64,000 nt of DNA from Ensifer sp. USDA 6670 (lineage in GTDB: Bacteria > Pseudomonadota > Alphaproteobacteria > Rhizobiales > Rhizobiaceae), in NCBI GenBank assembly GCA_000421085.1, contig ATWE01000011.1:168365-232364 (forward strand). The letters run 5' to 3'. Of the stretch, positions 8,071 through 15,866 are shown piece after piece. The notes below the pieces were generated by a model that saw nothing but the letters and a program-made list of their open reading frames with translations, did not search any database and had not been told where the DNA came from. Every line of letters begins with the position of its first letter. Within the stretch, counting starts at the first letter, position 1. The translations under genes were made by a program, and so were the position numbers.

Positions 8071-8871
8071 ATGACATCAAGCTTCAACGTGCATGATGCA
8101 GCCGGCTATGAGCAGCTTATGGGCCGCTGGAGCCGGAAACTTGCGCCGAAATTCATCGATTTTGCCGGCGTCGCGGATGGCGAAAAAGTTTTGGATGTCG
8201 GCTGCGGCACCGGCAGTCTCACCTTCGCGCTCGCCGAGGCCGCCAGGCTCGAAGAGATCGCGGCGATCGACTATTCGCCCGTCTTCGTGGAGGAGGCAGC
8301 CCGGCGGAATACCGACCCGCGCATAAAGATAAGAGAAGCGGATGCCTGCGACCTGCCGTTCGAAGACCGGGCCTTCGACCGTGCCTTCGCCCTTCTCGTG
8401 CTCCATTTCGTCCCCGAAGCGGACAAGGCGGTGGCGGAGATGCGTCGCGTGGTGCGTCCGGGCGGCATCGTCGCGGCGGCGGTGTGGGACCATCTCGGCG
8501 GAATGCCCGGCATGCGCATGATGGTCGACACGGTGGCGGCGCTCAGCGAAGGCGGGCGCCAGCTTCGCGCCCGCTACTGCTTCCAGCCGATGATGCATCC
8601 GGGAGAAATGAAGCGGACATTTGTCGAGCAGGGTCTCGCGAATGTTACGGAAACCGAGCTGATGATCCGCATGGATTACCGGAACTTCGACGATTACTGG
8701 GCGCCGATCGGCGCCGGCGAAGGGCCGCTCGGAAAATATGCGGCAACGCTCGATGCGGAAGAGCGGGCGCGCACCGGTGCCGCCGTGCGCGACGCCTACG
8801 AGGCCGGCCGGCCCGACGGGCCGCGCTCCTTTGCGAACGTCGCCTGGGCCTGCCGGGGCACAGTTCCGTGA
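8071..8871 (+). CDS. Class I SAM-dependent methyltransferase
   Basis: A 266-residue methyltransferase of the Methyltransf_11/25 type. Motif I is VLDVGCGTGSLTFALAE near residue 41, an acidic motif II follows at AAIDYSP, and the post-motif region reads DACDLPFEDRAFDRAF then MRRVVRPGGIVAAAVWDH. ATG 8071 is chosen because GGGAGG precedes it; an upstream TTG at 8017 would add 18 unconserved residues. It stands alone after kup. The fold says it methylates a small molecule, but the substrate cannot be inferred. Confidence 0.9.
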   Translation: MTSSFNVHDAAGYEQLMGRWSRKLAPKFIDFAGVADGEKVLDVGCGTGSLTFALAEAARLEEIAAIDYSPVFVEEAARRNTDPRIKIREADACDLPFEDRAFDRAFALLVLHFVPEADKAVAEMRRVVRPGGIVAAAVWDHLGGMPGMRMMVDTVAALSEGGRQLRARYCFQPMMHPGEMKRTFVEQGLANVTETELMIRMDYRNFDDYWAPIGAGEGPLGKYAATLDAEERARTGAAVRDAYEAGRPDGPRSFANVAWACRGTVP

Positions 8872-8942
8872 TCGAGCCGCACGCTATCGCGTGCACTGAC
8901 ATGCTCAGCCGGTCCGCTCGGCCGGCATAGGCACACGACCTA

Positions 8943-8992
8943 CTGCATGTGTTGTCCTTTGATCGTAACCGATCAAAGGACAACACATGCAG
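8943..8992. repeat. Perfect 23-bp hairpin, interspersed palindrome family A
   Basis: Two 23-base arms (8943-8965 and 8970-8992) are perfect reverse complements around the 4-base loop TAAC. A second hairpin follows at 9005-9048, with outer arms CTACAGCG/CGCTGTAG and inner arms GCGCGTC/GACGCGC. The whole unit recurs in degenerate form at 27221-27310, so it is an interspersed mosaic element, not only a terminator. Confidence 0.8.
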
Positions 8993-9004
8993 CAGATCAA
9001 AGTG

Positions 9005-9048
9005 CTACAGCGACCTTTGCGCGTCTGATAAGACGCGCGGCGCTGTAG
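9005..9048. repeat. Second hairpin of palindrome family A
   Basis: Outer arms CTACAGCG (9005-9012) and CGCTGTAG (9041-9048) enclose inner arms GCGCGTC (9019-9025) and GACGCGC (9032-9038). The same module recurs near 27266-27310, and a trace (TTATCAGACGCGCGGCG) is seen near 13805. It is always intergenic here. Confidence 0.7.
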
Positions 9049-9106
9049 AACGCTTCACCGTTCGTCGAAAGTGAAGCGCTCTAACGTTTCGAAAATACGC
9101 TTCCGC

Positions 9107-9143
9107 ACGGAAAACCGTTACACACTTTTCCTGGAAGCGCTCT
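9107..9143. repeat. Interspersed repeat family B, copy 1
   Basis: A segment beginning ACGGAAAACCGTTACAC and ending CTGGAAGCGCTCT is shared, with few changes, with 34118-34153. The CGGAAAACCG core is itself a palindrome. Both copies lie in intergenic sequence beside gene ends. Confidence 0.6.
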
Positions 9144-9417
9144 AATGCAGAACAGGCGGCGCTTCACGCCGGAACAGCGCGATCAGCGAGATACCGTGTT
9201 GCAGAAGAAGTTCCGCGGCCGGCAAATCCATCGTCGCGACGTCTTCGGCGCAACCGCTGATAATTCTGGCGAGACTGATCGAGTTTGCTGCAAACCGATC
9301 ATCGCCGATTTCCTGTGCCTCGTCCGCGGTGGCCTCAAGTGCGTCCGCTACGAGTGTCATCAGGTTGGCGCGCTCGCGAGGCGTCATCTCATTCAGGGTC
9401 TTGGCAGAATCCCGCAT
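9142..9417 (-). CDS. Small hypothetical protein (91 aa)
   Basis: A 91-residue, mostly helical protein without membrane segments or known motifs (starts MRDSAKTLNEMTPRERANL; centre MTLVADALEATADEAQEIG). A strong AAAGGAG ribosome binding site precedes the ATG, and composition matches its surroundings, so it is likely a real gene. Its 3' end touches the family B repeat. Pattern and size recall small orphan rhizobial proteins. No function can be assigned. Confidence 0.65.
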   Translation of the reverse strand: MRDSAKTLNEMTPRERANLMTLVADALEATADEAQEIGDDRFAANSISLARIISGCAEDVATMDLPAAELLLQHGISLIALFRREAPPVLH

Positions 9418-9767
9418 TGCTGGCTCCTTTAATCGTTAAGGCGGCCTCCGCAGGCGCGGCCGGTCGGCCGGGCGGACGTATGCCACGTTTATTGTTGGAG
9501 TACGGGTCGAAGCTTTCATTGCATAGATCGGTATCAGGCACGGCGAATGCAAGGAATGGCTACTATGCGGCTACCGCATGCCCGGTTGGCTACCGGCAAC
9601 CACTGACCGAATGTTGCATGAACAAGGGCGGTGACTGTCCACGTCTTCGGAGCGGGACGAGGAGAACTGCGTGCGGTTTTCCGTCCGCATGCCGCCCTGC
9701 CTATTAGAATCGATTACCTCCGTGATTCTAGGCCCATCCGACCTGAAATCATAGTGATCTAAGAGGC
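9418..9767. other. Intergenic stretch with two palindromes
   Basis: No gene is convincing here. A hairpin at 9669-9692 has arms GCGTGCGG and CCGCATGC (7 of 8 paired) around a CGGTTTTCCG-like core that resembles repeat family B. An inverted repeat TAGAATC / GATTCTA with a 12-base spacer lies at 9705-9730. Either could be an interspersed element or a binding site. Confidence 0.45.
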
Positions 9768-10133
9768 CTATCCCCCTCCCCGCTCCAACCACGCCTTCAG
9801 CGCAACCGCATTGTTATGCGCCTCGTCGCGCGCCGCATAAAGCAGCGTCAGCGGCCCCTCTCTCAACCGTTCGCGCAACTCCGCCACCGCCGCCGCCTGC
9901 GCCGCCCCTCTCTCGAGCTCCTCCGCATAGGCGACGCAGAACGCATCCCAATCCTCCGGCTTTCCATGAAACCGCTTGCGCAGCGCGTCGCTCGGCGCGA
10001 TGTCCTTGAGCCAGAGGTCGATGCCAGCCTTTTCCTTGGTGACGCCGCGCGGCCATAGCCGGTCGACGAGGATGCGCGTCCCGTCGGACGCTTCGAGCGG
10101 CTGGTAGACGCGCTTCAACTGGAGTGATGTCAT
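9768..10133 (-). CDS. DUF488 family protein
   Basis: A 121-residue DUF488 protein, a short family of unknown function. The characteristic N-terminal LKRVYQPLEASDGTRILVDR leads into LWPRGVTKEKAGIDLWLKDIAPS, followed by LRKRFHGKPEDWDAF and a C-terminal LTLLYAARDEAHNNAVAL. The ATG at 10133 gives the normal family length and has GGGGACC upstream; longer readings add an unconserved Arg/Ser-rich extension. Family members have been linked to stress or oxygen metabolism only by context. Confidence 0.88.
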   Translation of the reverse strand: MTSLQLKRVYQPLEASDGTRILVDRLWPRGVTKEKAGIDLWLKDIAPSDALRKRFHGKPEDWDAFCVAYAEELERGAAQAAAVAELRERLREGPLTLLYAARDEAHNNAVALKAWLERGGG

Positions 10134-10215
10134 AGGGTCCCCACGAGACGGGCCGGGGCGGCCGTAGCCGTCCCCGGGGAGGAAAACTGCTTTCATCCAG
10201 CGTAGCGGAGCCTTC

Positions 10216-10683
10216 CTAATCGTGGAAGAAGCCCTGTATCTCTTCCGGCGTGACCTTGCCGTCGCGGTTGACATCGACCTTGTCGAAAACCCGCTTGTGA
10301 ATGGTACTGATCTCCTCGAAGGAAAGAGCGCCGTCATTGTCCGCATCGGTGATGGCGAACATGATCTTCATCATCTGGCGGTGCATCGTCTGCCGGTGCA
10401 TCATCATGCCCCGCATCCGTTCGCGGTGCCGCATCCGGTCGCCGCGTTTCCCGTCGCCGCGTATCGTGTCCTCGCGCATCATGTCTGGCTGATCGTCTTG
10501 GGTGACGCTTCCAGCGCCCCCCTGATCGCCGGGTTGCATGTCGAGTTCAATGCCCTGGTCCTGGGCCGGCATTTCTCCTGCGGGCGGAATTGGAGCGGGT
10601 GCCTGGGCGGACGCAGGCGTTGCGGTGCTGAAGGCCATGAGCGCCGCAAGAGCGGTCACGGTCGGAAATTTCATCAGTGACAT
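10216..10683 (-). CDS. Secreted EF-hand calcium-binding protein
   Basis: A 155-residue protein with a signal peptide (cleavage after about ATPASA, residue 26), so probably periplasmic. A Pro/Gln-rich linker and a Met/Arg/His-rich stretch (residues 84-105) precede two canonical EF-hand loops: DADNDGALSFEE (113-124) and DVNRDGKVTPEE (137-148). The Met/His-rich stretch could bind copper or another metal, but that is speculative. ATG 10683 is preceded by GAGGAGGAG. A GGAAC-type promoter lies about 110 bases upstream. Calcium binding follows from the intact loops; the partner is unknown. Confidence 0.88.
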   Translation of the reverse strand: MSLMKFPTVTALAALMAFSTATPASAQAPAPIPPAGEMPAQDQGIELDMQPGDQGGAGSVTQDDQPDMMREDTIRGDGKRGDRMRHRERMRGMMMHRQTMHRQMMKIMFAITDADNDGALSFEEISTIHKRVFDKVDVNRDGKVTPEEIQGFFHD

Positions 10684-10790
10684 GTGAGCTCCTCCTCGAG
10701 TTGCACGTCGGGGTGCGGTAGCGGCTGCATTGTCCTCAGACGGCGCGGCGGCTTCGCCGCGATCATGGAACAGCCGCCCCATCGCCTGCT

Positions 10791-10815
10791 AACCGCAAGG
10801 GCGTGGAGAGGTTCC
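10791..10815 (-). promoter_or_regulatory. Possible RpoE2/EcfG-type promoter for the EF-hand gene
   Basis: Reading leftwards, GGAAC (10815-10811), 16 bases, then GGTT (10794-10791). The motif fits the stress consensus, but it would give a leader of about 100 bases, so support is moderate. Confidence 0.35.
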
Positions 10816-10855
10816 GATACGCGCCGCCCTTCTTTCGAGACCGGGCGAAAGCGCC

Positions 10856-12274
10856 TTACACCTCAGTGCGACCACGAACGGCGCGCCAGGCGGCGATGAT
10901 TGCCCCGGCGGCCACCTCGCCGGCGCAGTCGTCCGTCAGCCAGGAGATGACCGAGAGCCGCATCACCTTGCGGCCGCGCCAGACGGCGCCGCCGGCGAAG
11001 AGGATGCCGTCGGCCTGCAGCCGGGCGATCGTCGCCTCCGTCAGCCGGTCGCCTTCCTCACCCGGCATTGCCGCTCCGAAGCGCAGCAGGACCTGATTGA
11101 GGACCACCGCATTCAAAACATTTATGCCGTCTTCGCGGCTCAGCCGCTCGGCGATGGCGCGGGCGACGCGGCAGTGCCGGTCGACCATGGCGGCAATGCC
11201 TTCGCGCCCCAGATGCTTGATCATCGCCCATGTGGCAAAACCACGGGCTCGGCGCGACAGTTCGGGCACGAAATGGCTCGGGTCCCGCTCGCCCTCGGTG
11301 GTCGGCGGCAGATAGCTCGCGGCGATCGTCATCGCCCGGCGATGCGCTTCCTGATCGCGGATGATGGCATATCCGCAGTCATAGGGCGTCTGCAGCCATT
11401 TGTGCCCATCGGTCGCCCAGGAGTGTGCTTCGTCGATCCCGTCGGTGAGCCCGCGCTTTCTGGAAGTGGCGCGCGCCCAGAGGCCGAAGGCGCCGTCGAC
11501 ATGAACCCAGGCGCCCAAACCTCGGGCAATCGGCATGATGCCGGCGAAGGCGTCGAAGGCGCCGGTATTGATCTGTCCTGCCTGCAGTATCGCGATGCAG
11601 GGACCGGAGACCTGCGCCGCTGCCTCGGCGAAAGCCGGTCCGGTGATGCGGCCCATGTCGTCGGTCCCGACGCGAAGCACCCGATCGTGCCCGAAGCCCA
11701 GAAACTGCAGCGCCGAAAAGACCGTCGCATGGGCGTCGTCGCCGATCAGCACGGCGACCGGCGGCGCGCCGAAGAGGCCCTGCGCCTCGACATCCCATCC
11801 GGCATGCCGCAGCACCTCTCCGCGCGCTGCGGCAAGGCAGATGAAATTGGCGAGCGTAGCCCCGGTCGCAAAACCGACGGAACTCTCCCGCGGGAGATCG
11901 AGAAGATCGAGCAGCCAGTTGGCGGCGATCGCCTCTGCGGCGGATGCGGCCGGCGCCGCATGGTGGTTACCGGCGTTCTGGCCCCAGGCACTCGTCATCC
12001 AGTCTGCCGCAACCCCGACCGGATGCGAACCGCCGATGACCCAGCCGAAGAAGCGCGGCCCCGTCATCGCGTGAAGCCCCGGCTCGGCCTTGGCGGCAAG
12101 CTCGCCGATCACTTTTGTAGCGGCGCTTCCCCGTTCCGGCAGAGCTTCGCGAAACCTCTCCAACGCGGCCGGATACGACAGCTCCGGCCGCTGTGGCAGT
12201 TCCGTGATTTTCTCGCGGAAACGCGCGGCGTGCTCCGCCGCGCGTTGAAGAATTTCGCGGGTCGTTTCCTTCAT
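10856..12274 (-). CDS. PLP-dependent amino acid decarboxylase (group II type)
   Basis: A 472-residue fold-type I PLP enzyme of the group II decarboxylase family (aromatic amino acid, glutamate or aspartate decarboxylases). The internal aldimine lysine is K292 in ATDGHKWLQTPYD, the PLP-binding aspartate is D260 in WVHVDGAFG, and GFATGATLAN lies at residues 134-143. The substrate is probably an amino acid, but the family is too broad to name it. Some close relatives are annotated as pyridoxal-dependent decarboxylase or aspartate aminotransferase family. It lies 42 bases downstream of the FAD oxidoreductase on the same strand and is probably co-transcribed with it. Confidence 0.9.
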   Translation of the reverse strand: MKETTREILQRAAEHAARFREKITELPQRPELSYPAALERFREALPERGSAATKVIGELAAKAEPGLHAMTGPRFFGWVIGGSHPVGVAADWMTSAWGQNAGNHHAAPAASAAEAIAANWLLDLLDLPRESSVGFATGATLANFICLAAARGEVLRHAGWDVEAQGLFGAPPVAVLIGDDAHATVFSALQFLGFGHDRVLRVGTDDMGRITGPAFAEAAAQVSGPCIAILQAGQINTGAFDAFAGIMPIARGLGAWVHVDGAFGLWARATSRKRGLTDGIDEAHSWATDGHKWLQTPYDCGYAIIRDQEAHRRAMTIAASYLPPTTEGERDPSHFVPELSRRARGFATWAMIKHLGREGIAAMVDRHCRVARAIAERLSREDGINVLNAVVLNQVLLRFGAAMPGEEGDRLTEATIARLQADGILFAGGAVWRGRKVMRLSVISWLTDDCAGEVAAGAIIAAWRAVRGRTEV

Positions 12275-12316
12275 GAACTGCCTCCAGGCGTTACCTTGCG
12301 GACGAGGCCGCCCGCT

Positions 12317-13756
12317 TCAGGCCGCCCCGCGTTCCTCTATCGGCCGGACGTTCTGGTTCATCCGGAAGAGATTGAGCGGGTCGTAATGCCGCTTGATCTC
12401 GACCAGCCGGCCATAGTTGGCACCGTAGGCGGCCTCGACCCGGTCCATCTCGTCCTCAGGCATGAAATTGACGTAGGCCGTGCCGGCGGCATAGGGCTTT
12501 GCTGCCTCGAAGAGATGCCGCGCCCAGTCGATGCAGGCCTGGTCCATCGCCGGCTCACGCCACCGGCCGTGCACGTTCATGACGAAGTGCGAGTTGCGCT
12601 GTGGGAAAGCGGTTTCCTCGGCCGCAACGCGGCCGGCGGCGCCGCCGACATGGGCGATGAATATCTCGCATTCCGGGCCTGGCAACTGCCGGATCGCTTC
12701 TGTGAGAATGCCGATCGCCTGATCCGAAAGCTCCATGAAATCATGGCTCTTCCAGTAGTTGCGGGCACCGGGCGCAAGCAGGGGATCGAAAGCCTGCTGC
12801 CAGCCGACGAAGGGATGCGGCGATACCACGTCGGCGATCGGGTTGCCGATTGCCCGCAGCCTCGCCACCGCCTTCTGGCCCGCTTCGAGATCGCCGCAAT
12901 AGCACATGGCGAGCACGACGACCTCCTTGCCGTGCCATTCGGCCGGAAGGAAGGGCAGCGGCGGCGCCTGGCGCATCACCACCCAGCAGGTGAGTTCGTC
13001 CGGCGCATTTTCGAGCGCCTGCCTATACTGCTGCAGGACGCTCTCTACTTCGGCAAAGGGGTGTACGACGAGGCCGGAGAGTACCTCGGGGCCGAGTTCG
13101 TGCAGGCGGAATTCGAAGGCCGTCACGACTCCGAAATTGCCGCCGCCGCCCCTGATGGCCCAGAAAAGGTCGCGGTGCTCGGTGGGGCTCGCCCGCACCA
13201 GCTCGCCCTTCGCCGTGACCACATCGGCCGAAAGCAGGTTGTCGATCGTCAATCCGAATTTGCGCGTGATCCAGCCGAATCCGCCGCCGAGCGTCAGGCC
13301 GGCAATACCGGTCGTCGAGTTGATGCCGGTCGGCAAAGCAAGGCGGAAGGCCTGCGTCTCCATGTCCAGATCGGCAAGCGTCGCCCCCGGCTCGACCCAG
13401 GCCGTCTTCGTCGTCGCATCGACCCGGACCGACTTCATCGGCGTGAGATCGATCACCATGCCGCCGTCGCAAACCGCGTTGCCGGCAATGTTGTGGCCGC
13501 CGCCGTGCACCGCGACGAGCAACTGGTTCTCCGCCGCGAAGCGCACCGCATTGACGACGTCGGCAGCTCCGGCGCACTGCACGATCAGCCCGGGCCTACG
13601 GTCGATCATGCCGTTCCAGATCGTGCGTGCCTCGTCATAGGCGGCGTCGGTCGCAATCAGGACGCGCCCGCGAAGGCGCGCGGCAAATGCCTCGATTGCC
13701 GCGGCGCTGACCATTGTTATTCCGTTTTGCAGATTGGTGAGGCTCATGTCGTTCAT
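12317..13756 (-). CDS. FAD-linked oxidase, BBE type
   Basis: A 479-residue flavoprotein of the FAD_binding_4 plus berberine-bridge (BBE) family. The FAD-binding region holds HGGGHNIAG, where H88 is the expected covalent flavin ligand. The bicovalent Cys of some relatives is absent from GINSTTGIAGLTLGGGFG, so attachment is probably single. The BBE C-terminus is clear (YGANYGRLVEIKRHYDPLN). Such enzymes oxidise alcohols, sugars or alkaloid-like amines. There is no signal peptide. The gene leads a two-gene unit with the PLP decarboxylase, which hints at oxidation of an amine or amino acid derivative, but that is inference. Confidence 0.92.
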   Translation of the reverse strand: MNDMSLTNLQNGITMVSAAAIEAFAARLRGRVLIATDAAYDEARTIWNGMIDRRPGLIVQCAGAADVVNAVRFAAENQLLVAVHGGGHNIAGNAVCDGGMVIDLTPMKSVRVDATTKTAWVEPGATLADLDMETQAFRLALPTGINSTTGIAGLTLGGGFGWITRKFGLTIDNLLSADVVTAKGELVRASPTEHRDLFWAIRGGGGNFGVVTAFEFRLHELGPEVLSGLVVHPFAEVESVLQQYRQALENAPDELTCWVVMRQAPPLPFLPAEWHGKEVVVLAMCYCGDLEAGQKAVARLRAIGNPIADVVSPHPFVGWQQAFDPLLAPGARNYWKSHDFMELSDQAIGILTEAIRQLPGPECEIFIAHVGGAAGRVAAEETAFPQRNSHFVMNVHGRWREPAMDQACIDWARHLFEAAKPYAAGTAYVNFMPEDEMDRVEAAYGANYGRLVEIKRHYDPLNLFRMNQNVRPIEERGAA

Positions 13757-13797
13757 GATTCGCTCCTCCCGCGGTGAACCATTGCCCCTACAACACC

Positions 13798-13824
13798 GCC
13801 CGCCTTATCAGACGCGCGGCGGGC
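13798..13824. repeat. Hairpin with trace of palindrome family A
   Basis: Arms GCCCGCC (13798-13804) and GGCGGGC (13818-13824) flank TTATCAGACGCGC, a string shared with the family A element near 9020. It lies between divergent genes. The rest of the 13757-14025 gap has no evident gene. Confidence 0.45.
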
Positions 13825-14025
13825 ATTCTGCGCCTTTGCCCTACACCCGGCAAGCAAGCCCATGGTCGTCGCCGATAGTCCTTTGGGGTTAGTGGAAAGC
13901 GCGCAACCACGCCGCCCCCGACACCGCAATTCTTGCAATCGCGACTGAAATGATCCAATGAACCGCCGGCGCGGACAATCCGCGGAGCCGCAGTCGAAGG
14001 CAGTTTGGAGAGGGAAGTCGTTGGC

Positions 14026-14793
14026 ATGAAGGTCGTCATTCTCGCCGGCGGATACGGCACCCGCATTTCGGAGGAGAGCCACCTCAGGCCGAAGCCGATG
14101 ATCGAGATCGGCGGGCGCCCTATCCTGTGGCACATCATGAAGATCTACAGCCATTACGGCCTTTCGGATTTCGTGATCTGCCTCGGCTATCGCGGCTACA
14201 TGATCAAGGAATACTTCTCCAACTACATTCTTCATTCCTCCGACGTCACCTTCGACATGGCGACGGGCGAGACAGCCTATCACACGATGAGCGCGGAACC
14301 CTGGCGGGTGACGCTGGTCGATACGGGACCGGAGTCCATGACCGGCGGCCGCCTGAAGCGTGTCGCCGGCTATCTCGGCGAGACCTTCTGCCTGACCTAT
14401 GGCGACGGCGTCGCAGACATCGATATCCGCGCGCTCACCGATTTCCATCACCGCCATGGTCGCGAGGCGACGGTGACGAGCGTCGTGCCGCCCGGGCGCT
14501 ATGGCGCGCTTGCCACCGAAGCCGGGCAGGTCATGAGCTTCACGGAGAAGCCCGCCGGCGATAACGGCCGCATCAATGGCGGCTTCTTCGTTCTCAATCG
14601 CTCCGTGCTCGACCGCATCGCGGGAGATCACGTCGCCTTCGAAAGCGCGCCGCTCGAGGGCCTGGCGCGCGACCGCCAGCTGATGGCCTTCCCGCATGAA
14701 GGTTTCTGGCGCCCGATGGACACGCTGCGCGACAAGACCCAGCTCGAGGAGCTCTGGCAGCAGAACCGCGCGCCCTGGAAGATCTGGGCATGA
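14026..14793 (+). CDS. rfbF: Glucose-1-phosphate cytidylyltransferase
   Basis: A 255-residue sugar nucleotidyltransferase making CDP-glucose from glucose-1-phosphate and CTP, the entry step to CDP-3,6-dideoxy or branched sugars. The N-terminal nucleotide loop is MKVVILAGGYGTRISEES, followed by RPKPMIEIGGRPILWHIMK. DGVADIDI carries the metal aspartate, and FWRPMDTLRDK closes the protein. ATG 14026 follows GAGAGGGAAG; the longer TTG reading adds only seven residues. Its stop overlaps the next start (ATGA), so it is translationally coupled to the dehydratase. Confidence 0.95.
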   Translation: MKVVILAGGYGTRISEESHLRPKPMIEIGGRPILWHIMKIYSHYGLSDFVICLGYRGYMIKEYFSNYILHSSDVTFDMATGETAYHTMSAEPWRVTLVDTGPESMTGGRLKRVAGYLGETFCLTYGDGVADIDIRALTDFHHRHGREATVTSVVPPGRYGALATEAGQVMSFTEKPAGDNGRINGGFFVLNRSVLDRIAGDHVAFESAPLEGLARDRQLMAFPHEGFWRPMDTLRDKTQLEELWQQNRAPWKIWA

Positions 14794-15860
14794 GCCGTCT
14801 CCCGGATCCGGAATTCTGGGCGGGAAAGCGCGTCCTGCTGACCGGCCATACGGGTTTCAAGGGAAGCTGGGCAAGTGTGTGGCTCAAGGAGATGGGCGCG
14901 CATGTGACCGGCTATGCCCTGCCGCCCGCCTCTCGGCCGTCGCTCCATGACTTGCTGCATCCGCACGGAGCCCCGGGCGGGCAATTCGGCGACATTCGCG
15001 ACGGTGAAACACTCGCGACGATTGCACGGAAGAGCGAGCCGGAGATCGTCCTGCATATGGCGGCGCAGCCGCTGGTCCGCGAAAGCTATGCGGAGCCTGT
15101 TGAAACTTTCGACGTCAATGTCATGGGCACGGTCCGGCTGCTCGAAGCGGCCCGTGCGGCACCTTCCGTGAAGGCCGTCCTCGTCGTGACGACGGACAAG
15201 GTCTATCGCAACGACGAGAGCGGGCGGCATTTCCGGGAGAGCGATACGCTTGGCGGGCACGACCCCTATTCCGGCTCCAAGGCAGCCTGCGAGCTTGCCG
15301 TCGCAACCTGGCGCAGCGCCTACCTTAGGGAGCGCGGCATTCGCGTCGCCACGGCGCGCGGCGGCAATGTGATCGGCGGCGGCGACTTTTCCGCCGACCG
15401 GCTGGTGCCCGACGTCGTGCGCGCCGCCCTTTCCGGCACCCGGCTCAATATCCGCAGCCCGCTCGCGACGCGCCCCTGGCAGCACGTGCTCGATTGTCTC
15501 AACGGCTACTTTCTCTTTGCCGAGGCGCTCTTCAAGGGGGAAAGCGATGTCGATGCGCTGAATTTCGGCCCCTCGCCCTGCGAGCCGGCAATCCCCGTGC
15601 GAGACGTGGCAAACGCCGTGCAGGCCGCGATGGGGCTCGACCCCGAATGGGACGACGTCTCGGCGCTCGAGCGACCGCGCGAGATGCAAACGCTCGGCCT
15701 CCATCCGGCTCTCGCCGGCGAGAGCCTCGCCTGGCGCCCGCGCCTCGCCCAGCAGCAGGCGATCGAGTGGACCGCGCGCTGGTACGACGGCTGGCGTCGC
15801 GGCGAAGCTGCGCGTCAGCTCACGCTCGGCCAGATAGAAGCATTCACGAAAGGCCTTTGA
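14790..15860 (+). CDS. rfbG: CDP-glucose 4,6-dehydratase
   Basis: A 356-residue extended short-chain dehydrogenase giving CDP-4-keto-6-deoxyglucose. The NAD-binding motif is LLTGHTGFKGSW (residues 16-27). The catalytic YxxxK is Y160-K164 in DPYSGSKAACE, with TTD at 134-136. ARGGNVIGGGDF is typical of the RfbG group as opposed to RmlB. It overlaps rfbF by four bases and is followed six bases later by the methyltransferase, forming one operon that supplies a CDP-linked 6-deoxyhexose. Confidence 0.94.
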   Translation: MSRLPDPEFWAGKRVLLTGHTGFKGSWASVWLKEMGAHVTGYALPPASRPSLHDLLHPHGAPGGQFGDIRDGETLATIARKSEPEIVLHMAAQPLVRESYAEPVETFDVNVMGTVRLLEAARAAPSVKAVLVVTTDKVYRNDESGRHFRESDTLGGHDPYSGSKAACELAVATWRSAYLRERGIRVATARGGNVIGGGDFSADRLVPDVVRAALSGTRLNIRSPLATRPWQHVLDCLNGYFLFAEALFKGESDVDALNFGPSPCEPAIPVRDVANAVQAAMGLDPEWDDVSALERPREMQTLGLHPALAGESLAWRPRLAQQQAIEWTARWYDGWRRGEAARQLTLGQIEAFTKGL

Positions 15861-15866
15861 CCCAAG

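Noticed and set aside
11174..13777. A very long open plus-strand frame opposite the decarboxylase and oxidase genes
   Set aside because: Its translation is Arg/Gly/His-rich without any domain, while the minus strand encodes two complete known enzymes. Long antisense frames are common in GC-rich DNA.
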